From contig JADFAL010000008.1 of assembly GCA_015665275.1 (NCBI GenBank), positions 1 through 64,000 of the forward strand: a DNA stretch of 64,000 bases, in the 5' to 3' direction. The DNA is from Flavobacteriales bacterium. GTDB lineage: Bacteria; Bacteroidota; Bacteroidia; Flavobacteriales_D; Crocinitomicaceae. A program made the translations under genes and the position numbers. Under the pieces are notes generated by a model. That model saw only the letters and a list, made by a program, of their open reading frames with translations, was not told the origin of the DNA and searched no databases. This document shows, piece by piece, positions 9,582-18,516 of the stretch (the stretch's first letter is position 1; the number at the start of each line of letters is the position of its first letter).

Positions 9582-11072
9582 ATGATATTAAAATGGGTTT
9601 CTCTTGGCATCGCTTTAATCGCGACTAGCACTCCGGTAAATGCTCAAATTACCATTGATAATACAACCTACAACGCAAATACCCTTGTTGATGGCGTACT
9701 GGTACCGACAGGTAGTGGAACAACTGTGTCAAACGCACAATTTAGAGGATGCCTTAATGTTTCCGGACGCTATCAAATGGGGTATTTTTCAACAGCAACT
9801 ACTACGCAAGCGGCGATGGGGTTCACTGAGGGCGTGGTACTTTCTACAGGAAACACTTCCGACATTCCATTGTCTCTGGGAACAAACCCGGGCTCAGTGG
9901 CTCAAATGTCCCGAAATTATACCAGTGGCTCTGCGGGCGAATTACGATCGAGTAATGGCGCTGCGGGGCAAGATGCCGATATCGACAACCTCATTGCACC
10001 AGAAAATTATTACAACGGAGCCGTTCTTGAATTTGATTTCGTGCCCGTTTCAACAGACGTTTCGTTCCGCTACATGTTCGGTTCAGAAGAGTACAACGAT
10101 CAATCAGGAAGCGCTTTCGCAATCAATTATAATTGTTCTTCCTACAACGATAAGTTTGCATTTCTAATAAGTGGCCCAGGAATTACGGGAGGTCAAGGAT
10201 ACCAAAACGACGCCATCAATATCGCACGACTAACAAATAATGCAGAAGTCGGGATTAATTCAGTCAATGATGGCGTCGTTGGTTCCAGTGGAGGCGCTCC
10301 GAACGCAGCGAACTGTATCGCAGCGAATGGCGCATGGACAGCAAGTACACCCACGCCTGAGTTTTTGGGATTCGTTGACGGAACAGAATTGAATGGCAAC
10401 ACGCAAATTCTCACTGCATCGTATTCTGGTTTGGTACCAGGACAAACGTATCACATTCGTTTAATGATTGCAGATGCTGACGACGGCGCTTATGACAGCG
10501 TTGTTTATTTGGAAGCGGCAAGTTTTACAACCGATCCGAACACCCTTCCAGTGGAACTTAAAAGCCTTCAAGTAGAATGTCAAATGGACGAACATCAATT
10601 GGAATGGACAACACTCTCTGAGCGTAACAACGATCATTTCGTCATAGCAGCATCATTGGATGGTAAACACTTTGAAGATGTTATTGAAATACCAGCAATT
10701 GGTAATTCGCAACAGGAGTTCACCTACAAAACAAGTATACCGCATCACAATGAAGACGTCGTTTACTACCGACTTTCGCAAGTAGACACGGATGGCACCA
10801 CTAAAGTTTTACGCGTTCAAAGTGCTCAATCGAACTGTGATCAGGAAATTAACATGATGATTCAGGGCAATCAACTTCAGATCGAATCAGAGTCGGCTGT
10901 TCAAGAAGTAACAGTATACACGCATACGGGGCAACAAGTGCTATTCTGGTCGTCTCAAAAAGTACAACATCAAGCAACCATTGAGTTGGGGGCTGAATTG
11001 AAAGAAGGACATTACCTAGTTCGAGTAACAACAAAGGAGGGGATCGTTACAAAGTCTTTAGTGATTCAATAA
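9582..11072 (+). CDS. Choice-of-anchor L domain protein with T9SS sorting domain
   Basis: 496 residues with signal peptide MILKWVSLGIALIATSTPVNAQ. Residues about 23-320 match the choice-of-anchor L domain: FTEGVVLSTGNTSDIPL, LEFDFVPVSTDVSFRYMFGSEEYND and FLISGPGI are its typical segments. Residues about 325-420 form an FN3-like module that begins LPVELKSLQVEC, contains LEWTTLSERNNDHF and ends YYRLSQVDTDG. The same module occurs in the next gene. The C-terminal 70 residues are a T9SS sorting domain ending TKSLVIQ. It is probably a surface or secreted adhesin-like protein; no catalytic residues are recognisable. It is followed on the same strand by another T9SS protein. Confidence 0.87.
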   Translation: MILKWVSLGIALIATSTPVNAQITIDNTTYNANTLVDGVLVPTGSGTTVSNAQFRGCLNVSGRYQMGYFSTATTTQAAMGFTEGVVLSTGNTSDIPLSLGTNPGSVAQMSRNYTSGSAGELRSSNGAAGQDADIDNLIAPENYYNGAVLEFDFVPVSTDVSFRYMFGSEEYNDQSGSAFAINYNCSSYNDKFAFLISGPGITGGQGYQNDAINIARLTNNAEVGINSVNDGVVGSSGGAPNAANCIAANGAWTASTPTPEFLGFVDGTELNGNTQILTASYSGLVPGQTYHIRLMIADADDGAYDSVVYLEAASFTTDPNTLPVELKSLQVECQMDEHQLEWTTLSERNNDHFVIAASLDGKHFEDVIEIPAIGNSQQEFTYKTSIPHHNEDVVYYRLSQVDTDGTTKVLRVQSAQSNCDQEINMMIQGNQLQIESESAVQEVTVYTHTGQQVLFWSSQKVQHQATIELGAELKEGHYLVRVTTKEGIVTKSLVIQ

Positions 11073-11149
11073 AACCGGACGGAATTTGTCTTGAATATGC
11101 ATCTTAATCGTATCTTAATTGTACCTAAGTGAACGGAATTATAAAACGT

Positions 11150-13027
11150 ATGAAAACACACTTCGAGTTTTTTCAAAAATTGGTGATTGTTTCCCTTTTT
11201 GTTGGGATTTCATCTAGCGGATGGGCGGTTAATTACTACGTAAATGACAATAGCACTAATGGCGATGTTCACACTTCAGCTGTAGGAGCAACAATCAACA
11301 GTGGATTGACCGCAGCAGCACCGAAGGCATCGTTGACCGAAATTTGGACAACCTATGGTCCAACCGGAAGCAACGCAATCACCTCGGGGGATGTGATTTT
11401 CGTCGACGCTGGAACATATCAAGCTTTGGATGCTAACCTAGCGTTGAGCGTATCGGGCATTTCTATCACGGGTGCAGGCAGCGGCCTAACCATTTTCGAT
11501 AACAATCAAACGAGTGTTGATGCCAATCGTTGGGCAACCATTACAGGAGATAATATCACCATTACCGGAATCTATCTCACCGGATATAATTTTGGCTTTG
11601 GTGGTGCCAACGTGATACAGATTACCGGTGTGAGCAACCTGACCCTAAACGATGTCATTGTATATGAAAACTTACCAGGTGGTGGATCAAGCGCTATTGT
11701 TGTGAATGGTGGATCGGAAGTAGATTTCATCGGTGGAGGTTCAAGTTGTAATCCGGGCTCGGCCAGTGTTGCTGGCGGTGGTGTGAACGTTGAAGGAAAC
11801 GGAAACGATGTTGATTTCATCAATTACACGTTTTCAGCAAATACCAAAGATTACCAGGGAGGATCGGGACTTAGAGTTACAGGAGATGCCACCACTACGA
11901 TTGACATTGACGATTGTATCTTTTCAAACAACGAGAACTCGAGTTCAGAAGGTGGTGGAGCCATATTTATTGCCAATGGTGCTACAATGACTATTGATGG
12001 TTCGTGCTTCAATAGCAATACTTCAAGCCAAACGTCTTCGGTTAATTATGGAGGTGCAATTACGGTAGGACGAGGATCAACAGCAACAATAAACAATTGC
12101 ACATTCGATTCAAACGCTGCCACTTCATCTGGAAACGGCGGCGCATTGGCAATCAACACGGCATTAGGAAGTACTGGGAGTGCTGGAACCATTAACGTTA
12201 CTACTTGTGCATTCACAAATAACGTTGCTTCGGATGGAGCAGATATTCTGGGGCGCGTAAGCTTCAGTCGTCCGGCAGTTTTCAATATTTCCGAGTGCAC
12301 GTTTAGCGGCACTGGAGATGATATTCGCAACGACAATTCTGCAACTATCACGATAGCAAATTCAGGTTCGCCATCTACTACCGGAGGCGTTACTTTTAGC
12401 AATACAATTGCCCCAGTTACAACTCCAACAACAAACTGCCCAACGATTTCTCAACCTTGTTTTTCAGTGCTTCCAGTTACCTTTAATGATTTCTGGGCGG
12501 GTTGCGATAACGATGAAAACATTGAATTGTATTGGTCTACTTTATCTGAATTGAATAACGATTATTTTGTTCTGGAAAGAGCTAATGAAGATTTCACTTT
12601 TGAAGAAATTGCCCAAATCGATTGCTCGGGAACAGTTCTATCAGAACTTGCTTATTCCTATGTAGATCGAGAAGCATTTGCCACAGGATACTACCGCCTG
12701 TCACAAGTCGATTTCGACGGAACAAGAACCTATCTAAAAACCATTTTCGCTACAACGTGTAAAGTGCGAAATGCTATCTACGCCCATCATTTCGATGCAA
12801 CTTCATCCACGTTAGAAGTCTTCTACAAAGTAGATCAATTAGAAGATGTGGAAATCTCCATCATTAATGCTTCAGGATCTATTCTGGCGACGGAATCTCG
12901 CCAACTGTCACCCGATCTTCAAGCGACCAAAATGCGCCTAGATAGAAATCCGACACCCGGCATCTATCTGATCTCTGTTCGTACCAAATCTGAATCGTAC
13001 CAAGGGAAAATTTTGATCGCGGAATAG
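11150..13027 (+). CDS. Parallel beta-helix surface protein with T9SS sorting domain
   Basis: 625 residues. The frame opens at a GTG at 11129, but the ATG at 11150 begins a normal signal peptide (MKTHFEFFQKLVIVSLFVGI, cleavage near WA-VNYY). Residues about 25-440 carry repeated short strands typical of right-handed parallel beta-helix (pectate-lyase-like/PbH1) proteins: ISITGAGSGLTIFDNN, ITGIYLTGYNF, INNCTFDSNAATSSGNGGAL and INVTTCAFTNN. Many turns are stacked Asn and Gly. A module of about 95 residues follows (LPVTFNDFWAGC ... YYRLSQVDFDG), paralogous to that in the preceding gene, and then a T9SS domain ending GKILIAE. It is a likely surface polysaccharide-binding or adhesive protein. No lyase active site can be identified. 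Confidence 0.85.
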   Translation: MKTHFEFFQKLVIVSLFVGISSSGWAVNYYVNDNSTNGDVHTSAVGATINSGLTAAAPKASLTEIWTTYGPTGSNAITSGDVIFVDAGTYQALDANLALSVSGISITGAGSGLTIFDNNQTSVDANRWATITGDNITITGIYLTGYNFGFGGANVIQITGVSNLTLNDVIVYENLPGGGSSAIVVNGGSEVDFIGGGSSCNPGSASVAGGGVNVEGNGNDVDFINYTFSANTKDYQGGSGLRVTGDATTTIDIDDCIFSNNENSSSEGGGAIFIANGATMTIDGSCFNSNTSSQTSSVNYGGAITVGRGSTATINNCTFDSNAATSSGNGGALAINTALGSTGSAGTINVTTCAFTNNVASDGADILGRVSFSRPAVFNISECTFSGTGDDIRNDNSATITIANSGSPSTTGGVTFSNTIAPVTTPTTNCPTISQPCFSVLPVTFNDFWAGCDNDENIELYWSTLSELNNDYFVLERANEDFTFEEIAQIDCSGTVLSELAYSYVDREAFATGYYRLSQVDFDGTRTYLKTIFATTCKVRNAIYAHHFDATSSTLEVFYKVDQLEDVEISIINASGSILATESRQLSPDLQATKMRLDRNPTPGIYLISVRTKSESYQGKILIAE

Positions 13028-13093
13028 TGTTAACGATTTGATAAAAAGCAACTAATCGCTATGCGTCGAAACAGAAATTCGTAATTTTAAATT

Positions 13094-14461
13094 ATGAGCA
13101 GACGCACCATCAACGCTGTTTTTCTGTTAGGAATTGTTTCAGTCATCAGTATTTTATTGATTCAATTTGTATGGATTCGTAACACACAATCCCTTTTTGC
13201 TAAGAACGTCGAAATTCAAGAAACCAAGCAGGCCATCCAAATAAAGGAGGACAGTCTGAACATGGTGCATTTCACCGAGCAAACGCATATCGCTCTAAGA
13301 AATGTATTACAGCAGCTCACAACCATGACAAAGGATAGCTCTGATTTGTACGGCGCCGTGAACAGAATTCGATCGAATTATTTCTATGTAGATATCAATG
13401 AGGAACTCAATCCATATCATCTTGAAACGCTTCTAAAACGAGAGTTGTACGATCAAAACGTGCATCAGAATTTCCAATACGGAATTTACGATTGCTACAC
13501 CGATTCCATCGTTTTCGGAAACCTGATCCGCTATGATGAGGAACACCATTACGAAATCGATTCTTCCAAACAGATCACCTTTCCAGATATGAACTGGAAG
13601 AAAGACGGACACTATTTCACGGTATATTTCCCGAAGGTCACAGACAAATTTGATATGGCGGTCGTCCCGGAAATAGGCACCTCATCACCGTATTTGTATC
13701 TCTTCTTTATCGTGATTCTGATTTTGATATTCTTTGGATACACAGTATTCGTAATCCTGAAACAGAAACGATTGTCGGAGGTAAAAACCGATTTCATCAA
13801 CAATATGACGCACGAATTGAAGACGCCAATATCCTCCATCGGACTTTCTTCAGAAATGATTATGCGTCCGGAAACATTGCAGGATTCAGAAAAAATTCAA
13901 CGCTATGCTAGTTTGATCTACAAGGAGAACAAACGCTTGGAAAATCAGGTAGAACGTGTTCTTCGTATTGCGAAACTGGACAAAAGCGAGATTGAATTAT
14001 CAATGGAACCGTTTGATATTGCCGAGTATTTCTCTGAATTGAAAGACAATTTTGAATTCAATCAGGAAGGTCGACCGGTAACGATTATTACAGATGTGCA
14101 ATTGGAAAACCCTATAATCTCGGTAGACCCAGTTCACATGTCGAACGTATTTTACAATTTGGTCGATAATGCGATCAAGTACTGTAAAAACCCGCCCGAG
14201 ATTAAGATTACTGTTCGTTGTGATAAAAATCAGCTGGTAGCCACAGTTGAAGACAACGGTATTGGCATCAAACGCGAAAATTTGAAGATGATATTCGACA
14301 AATTTTACCGTGTTCCTACCGGAAACGTGCACGATGTCAAAGGATTTGGATTGGGGTTGTACTATGTAAAAACCATTATCGAGAAGCACAAAGGCTCCAT
14401 CAGCGCCAAAAGTACCCTTGGTGTTGGAACGACGTTTACTGTAAAAGTTCCGATTCAGTAA
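13094..14461 (+). CDS. Membrane sensor histidine kinase (orphan)
   Basis: 455 residues. Two transmembrane helices (about 7-28 and 203-224) flank a periplasmic sensor region of about 175 residues with no recognised fold. The cytoplasmic part has the HisKA phosphoacceptor motif FINNMTHELKTPISSIG (His near residue 241), then the HATPase boxes NLVDNAIKYC, VEDNGIGI and GFGLGLYYVKTI. It is thus a complete class I kinase. No response regulator is adjacent; the next gene is on the opposite strand, so the partner must be encoded elsewhere. A TAATTTTA box at 13082-13089 ends 4 nt before the ATG. The signal is unknown. Confidence 0.93.
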   Translation: MSRRTINAVFLLGIVSVISILLIQFVWIRNTQSLFAKNVEIQETKQAIQIKEDSLNMVHFTEQTHIALRNVLQQLTTMTKDSSDLYGAVNRIRSNYFYVDINEELNPYHLETLLKRELYDQNVHQNFQYGIYDCYTDSIVFGNLIRYDEEHHYEIDSSKQITFPDMNWKKDGHYFTVYFPKVTDKFDMAVVPEIGTSSPYLYLFFIVILILIFFGYTVFVILKQKRLSEVKTDFINNMTHELKTPISSIGLSSEMIMRPETLQDSEKIQRYASLIYKENKRLENQVERVLRIAKLDKSEIELSMEPFDIAEYFSELKDNFEFNQEGRPVTIITDVQLENPIISVDPVHMSNVFYNLVDNAIKYCKNPPEIKITVRCDKNQLVATVEDNGIGIKRENLKMIFDKFYRVPTGNVHDVKGFGLGLYYVKTIIEKHKGSISAKSTLGVGTTFTVKVPIQ

Positions 14462-14486
14462 ATGAATTCTATTTAAAATCGAACGA

Positions 14487-14885
14487 TTATCGATCTTTCT
14501 TCTTCACCTTTTTCAAGGTAGACACAGGCTGTGGGAACATCCCGTCGCGCGAGAGTTTCTTCCCTTTTTTGTAGACCATGATGCGCTCATTTGCCAGTTG
14601 ACCGTCGATATCAACATCCAAAAGGAAATATTTTTCGGCTTTGAACATAACCTCGTAGGTTCCCATCATCTCGTTATCTCCAACGCGCACCTGAACGACG
14701 TCGGCACCAATTGTAATTGAAATGTTAGCACTACTAACAAAATGTAACTCCCCATTCGATTGCATCGAATACTCCGGAATCGTTCCCTCGTAATATCCAC
14801 GGAACTTCTTCTTCAAACTGATATCCTTCTGTCCGAACACCAATCCCGATGTCAATAATAATCCTACTAGCAACAACTGCTTCAT
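14487..14885 (-). CDS. Small secreted or periplasmic protein of unknown function
   Basis: 132 residues with a clear signal peptide (MKQLLLVGLLLTSGLVFGQ). The mature part is rich in short predicted strands (GYYEGTIPEYSMQ, ELHFVSSANISITIG, VVQVRVGDNEMMGTYEVMF) and ends in a strongly basic tail (TLKKVKKKDR). I do not recognise the family; a small beta-sandwich or lipocalin-like fold is only a guess. It is convergent with the sensor kinase, 25 nt away. A weak AATCG/CGATT hairpin lies between the two stop codons. Confidence 0.75.
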   Translation of the reverse strand: MKQLLLVGLLLTSGLVFGQKDISLKKKFRGYYEGTIPEYSMQSNGELHFVSSANISITIGADVVQVRVGDNEMMGTYEVMFKAEKYFLLDVDIDGQLANERIMVYKKGKKLSRDGMFPQPVSTLKKVKKKDR

Positions 14886-14930
14886 GCTTTAAAGGTATGA
14901 AAATTCAATAATAACTCTACTTCGAACTAC

Positions 14931-14978
14931 TTCGGCTTCTCGATACCTCGACAGGCTAAGCAAGGCGCTGACTCGAAG
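14931..14978. repeat. Diverged copy of the CTCGACAGGCT repeat family, intergenic
   Basis: The core CTCGACAGGCT at 14948-14958 matches the 23-nt repeat found inside murG, murC and the membrane-protein gene. It is flanked by TTCGGCTTCTCGATAC on the left and GCTGACTCGAAG on the right. It sits in the 250-nt gap 14886-15135 before thyA. The rest of that gap shows no gene. Confidence 0.5.
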
Positions 14979-15135
14979 ACCTTAAGCTTTGCTCTTCCCT
15001 TCCACCATCCACCCTCCCAACTCATAACTCTCCCTTCACATTTTTTCAACCATTCACATCACTTACCAACAATGCACTTCATCATTCTGGCAAAAACCGT
15101 AAATTCGAGATTGCGTTAAAAACAACATTACATTC

Positions 15136-15930
15136 ATGAAGCAATATCACGATCTGCTCCAGCATATTTTGGATAACGGAACGATTAAAGAAGACCGAAC
15201 GGGAACAGGAACAAAATCTGTTTTCGGATATCAAATGCGCTTCGATTTATCCGAGGGATTCCCTTGCGTTACTACAAAAAAGTTGCACCTCCGATCCATT
15301 ATCCACGAGTTGCTTTGGTTCCTTCAGGGCAATACAAACATCCAATACCTGAAAGACAATAATGTTCGAATCTGGGATGAGTGGGCAGACGAGAATGGAA
15401 ATCTTGGTCCGGTTTATGGCTATCAATGGCGCTCATGGCCAGATGGTAATGATGGAACAATAGATCAAATCACGAAATTGGTAGATTCATTAAAAAAGAA
15501 CCCAGATTCACGTCGCCACATTGTTTCCGCATGGAACGTAGCCGATGTAGACAACATGGCCTTACCTCCGTGTCACACATTGTTTCAATTCTATGTGGCC
15601 GATGGCAAACTAAGTTGCCAATTGTACCAACGCAGTGCAGACACTTTTCTTGGCGTTCCTTTCAACATTGCATCGTACGCTTTGTTAACGATTATGTTGG
15701 CTCAAGTTTGTGGTTACGAACCTGGGGATTTTGTTCACACTTTTGGTGACGCTCACATCTACAGTAACCATATGGAACAAGTCCAGTTACAATTAACACG
15801 GGATTTCCGTCCGCTTCCAACCATGAAAGTTAATCCGGAAGTGAAAAATATCTTTGATTTTAAATATGAAGATTTCGAACTCATCAACTACGATCCGCAC
15901 CCGCATATCAAGGGCGCAGTGGCTGTGTAG
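15136..15930 (+). CDS. thyA: Thymidylate synthase
   Basis: 264 residues, the same length as E. coli ThyA. It makes dTMP from dUMP using 5,10-methylene-tetrahydrofolate and releases dihydrofolate. The catalytic cysteine is Cys146 in [12 protein letters not shown]. Other invariant blocks are EDRTGTGT at the N-terminus, [20 protein letters not shown] (dUMP binding) and [12 protein letters not shown]. It heads a three-gene run with a CapA-family gene and dihydrofolate reductase, so the enzyme that regenerates tetrahydrofolate from its by-product is made with it. A TAAATTCG box at 15100-15107 may be the -7 element. Confidence 0.99.
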   Translation: MKQYHDLLQHILDNGTIKEDRTGTGTKSVFGYQMRFDLSEGFPCVTTKKLHLRSIIHELLWFLQGNTNIQYLKDNNVRIWDEWADENGNLGPVYGYQWRSWPDGNDGTIDQITKLVDSLKKNPDSRRHIVSAWNVADVDNMALPPCHTLFQFYVADGKLSCQLYQRSADTFLGVPFNIASYALLTIMLAQVCGYEPGDFVHTFGDAHIYSNHMEQVQLQLTRDFRPLPTMKVNPEVKNIFDFKYEDFELINYDPHPHIKGAVAV

Positions 15931-17281
15931 CCTTATAGTTTTCTTTAGTTTTGCTGCATTCGGGCAAAACAATGAAACCTCTTTTTTATTTGTTGGCGAT
16001 GTCATGCAGCACGACGGTCAAATCAACGCTGCACGAAATTCCACCAACGATTCCTACGATTACGAAGATGGGTGGAAATTTATCCGTCCGATTGTAAACG
16101 AATACGACATCGCAGTAGCCAATCTAGAAGTGACGCTAGCCGGAAAACCCTTCAAGGGATACCCACAGTTCTCGGCTCCGGACGAATTGGTTGAAACATT
16201 GGTAAACAATGGGTTTAACGTAATCTTAACAGCAAACAATCATTCGTGCGATCGCGGCGCTAAAGGAGTTATAAGAACATTGGACAAGCTCGACGAATTG
16301 GGTGTAGCGCACACCGGAACCTTTCGAAGTCAAGCAGAACGCGACCAGAATTACCCTTTGATGCTGGAAGAAAACGGGATGAAAATCGCGATGTTGAACT
16401 ACACCTATGGAACCAACGGATTGGAGGTCGCGAAACCTTTGATTATTAATTACATTGACAGCACGGTTATCAAAACCGACATTGCTAGAGCAAAGGAATT
16501 GGGAGCAGATTACATTGTTTGCAACATGCACTGGGGATTGGAGTACAAATTCCTTCCAAACGGATATCAAAAAACGTATGAGCAGCTGTGTTACCGCGAA
16601 GGTGCCGACATGGTCATTGGAGGACACCCTCACGTTGTTCAACCCATAGAGCAGAAAGAAGTAAACGGCGAAGACAAATTGACGGTTTGGTCGCTCGGGA
16701 ACTTTGTTTCAAACATGCAAACACGTCCAACACGAGGCGGCCTGATGGTTGGGAGTACAATAGAAAAAAAAGGCGACGATATTTCTATTAAGGAAGCGCA
16801 TTACTACTTGATCTATGTAATGAAGAAATCAGAAGGAGAAGTAACGCAATATTACATTTTACCTGACTTTGAGTATAATACTTTCACTGATTTCATGGAT
16901 TCCAAAAACCAGAATCACTATAAGTTATTCATGGCAGATAGCAGAAAATTATTCGCGGAACACAATCTGAATGCGAAAGAACGAATCGTGGATACGGATT
17001 CAGAAATAGGCGAACTCTACCAACAATTTCTAACAAATTATTACGCGGTGGAAATTGATGGCGGCGATGAAGCTTTGTTGCACAACGAATTAATTGGTGA
17101 TTTACTTCAAGTAACGGTAGACAAAGACGGAAAGCACCATATGATTTCAGGAATGTGCGCCAATCCAGAAGAAGCGAAGTCGGTTAGAAATTACATGAAT
17201 GATTTAGGTATTGGAACGACTTCCATTGTAAAAGTAAATTACGGAAACGAGGGAATTCTCGTAAACCCAGTAACACCATGA
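15866..17281 (+). CDS. CapA-family secreted metallophosphoesterase-like protein
   Basis: 471 residues from the ATG at 15866, which overlaps thyA by 65 nt. No later in-frame start keeps the signal peptide, whose hydrophobic part ([15 protein letters not shown]) is encoded across the thyA stop. The CapA/PGA_cap domain follows: [54 protein letters not shown] and WSLGNFVSN, which carry the metal ligands. CapA proteins are tied to poly-gamma-glutamate or capsule processing, but many homologues lack a proven substrate. The stop overlaps the folA start as ATGA. Its place between thyA and folA is unusual. A longer TTG start at 15854 is possible but less likely. Confidence 0.87.
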   Translation: MKISNSSTTIRTRISRAQWLCSLIVFFSFAAFGQNNETSFLFVGDVMQHDGQINAARNSTNDSYDYEDGWKFIRPIVNEYDIAVANLEVTLAGKPFKGYPQFSAPDELVETLVNNGFNVILTANNHSCDRGAKGVIRTLDKLDELGVAHTGTFRSQAERDQNYPLMLEENGMKIAMLNYTYGTNGLEVAKPLIINYIDSTVIKTDIARAKELGADYIVCNMHWGLEYKFLPNGYQKTYEQLCYREGADMVIGGHPHVVQPIEQKEVNGEDKLTVWSLGNFVSNMQTRPTRGGLMVGSTIEKKGDDISIKEAHYYLIYVMKKSEGEVTQYYILPDFEYNTFTDFMDSKNQNHYKLFMADSRKLFAEHNLNAKERIVDTDSEIGELYQQFLTNYYAVEIDGGDEALLHNELIGDLLQVTVDKDGKHHMISGMCANPEEAKSVRNYMNDLGIGTTSIVKVNYGNEGILVNPVTP

Positions 17282-17784
17282 AAGTAAGTTTGATTGTAGC
17301 AATGGATTTGGATCGAGGCATTGGTCGTAACAATGACTTGATGTGGCATCTTCCCAACGACATGAAATTCTTCAAAGAAACAACGCAAAATCATGTGGTT
17401 GTAATGGGGCGTAAAAACTACGATTCCATTCCTGAAAAGTACCGCCCTCTGCCGAACCGACAGAATGTTGTTCTGACAAGAAATACGAATTTCACCGCTG
17501 AAAATTGCGAAGTGTATCACTCATTGGAAGCATGTTTGGAAGCGTACAAAAACGAATCCGATAAAACAGTATTCATTATTGGGGGAGGTGAAATTTATCG
17601 ACTGGCCCTAGAAGCTAATGCGGTAAACGAAATGTTTATCACCCACATCAATCATCGTTACGGAGCGGATACTTTCTTCCCGGAGTTCAACTTAAAAGAC
17701 TGGAGTATTGAAACCGTTATGGAACAAACAAAGGATGAGCGTCACGAAGCAAGTTTCATCGTACTGAAGTACACAAAAAAATGA
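17278..17784 (+). CDS. folA: Dihydrofolate reductase
   Basis: 168 residues, typical length. It reduces dihydrofolate to tetrahydrofolate with NADPH. Diagnostic segments are VAMDLDRGIGRNNDLMWHLPNDMKFF at the N-terminus (Trp and Asp of the active site), VVMGRKNYDSIP (NADPH binding) and VFIIGGGEIYRLAL. It overlaps the CapA-family gene by 4 nt (ATGA) and is in the same operon as thyA. Confidence 0.98.
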   Translation: MKVSLIVAMDLDRGIGRNNDLMWHLPNDMKFFKETTQNHVVVMGRKNYDSIPEKYRPLPNRQNVVLTRNTNFTAENCEVYHSLEACLEAYKNESDKTVFIIGGGEIYRLALEANAVNEMFITHINHRYGADTFFPEFNLKDWSIETVMEQTKDERHEASFIVLKYTKK

Positions 17785-17832
17785 TTTACGTCAAAGCATC
17801 GCACTTCGGTGCAAAAACGTAAAACAAATGCC

Positions 17833-18402
17833 ATGCAAAAACTATATTTCGTTCTTCTAGCTTCCCTATTCGCAATCACCCTAGCATCCTGCTCTCAAGA
17901 AGAGAAAAGCAAAACGCAGAACATAAAGGAACCCAATGCTCAAATTCAGGATGACAGTCTTGATTGGATTGTCGATGAATTGGTCATCAAATGGAATAAC
18001 AACAAAGATTATAGCATCGAGACTCTGGAAGCAATGCCCGAAGAATTCTATGGTTTTGTTCCAATTGACAGCATGCACTCCTTTTCCGAACAAGCTACTC
18101 ATATTGTCTCAACGATGCATTGGCAAATGGAGAAATTGGGCTTTAAAGAACTTCCTGAATTCAAAGACGAGTCCAAAGCAGAATTGATAACATCATACGA
18201 ATCCCTTTTCGACTACCTAATCTCAGAATTAGAGTCCATGGAAGGCTACGAATTAAAAGAAACGGTTGGTGTTTTTTACGGCGCTTCAACCAAACGTCGT
18301 TTGTTGAATCTACTCGACAATCATTTAGCGCATCATCGTGGACAAATGATGGTATACCTGCGATTGAAAGGTGTAAAACCGCCCAAATATAGAGGCTGGT
18401 AG
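17833..18402 (+). CDS. Lipoprotein with DinB-like fold
   Basis: 189 residues from the ATG at 17833; the frame extends to a GTG at 17811 with no benefit. The lipoprotein signal ends ITLASC, so the protein should be lipid-anchored after export. The mature part is a DinB/YfiT-type four-helix bundle: MHSFSEQATHIVSTMHWQ supplies one metal-binding histidine and NHLAHHRGQMMVYLRLKGVKPPKYRGW carries the closing H-x3-H pattern and the family's usual tail. Most DinB proteins are cytoplasmic, so a lipid-anchored form is uncommon. The activity is unknown, possibly thiol transfer as in bacillithiol-linked relatives. It lies downstream of folA and may share its transcript. Confidence 0.83.
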   Translation: MQKLYFVLLASLFAITLASCSQEEKSKTQNIKEPNAQIQDDSLDWIVDELVIKWNNNKDYSIETLEAMPEEFYGFVPIDSMHSFSEQATHIVSTMHWQMEKLGFKELPEFKDESKAELITSYESLFDYLISELESMEGYELKETVGVFYGASTKRRLLNLLDNHLAHHRGQMMVYLRLKGVKPPKYRGW

Positions 18403-18516
18403 GTCAATTTTTAAAGCGCCAAAAATTGTAAATCTTGTTGATAAGTTCGTTACGGCTAACCTCCTGCCGGGGCAACGATTTCGTATTTTAGTCTCACCTA
18501 TTGTTCAGAACAAATC

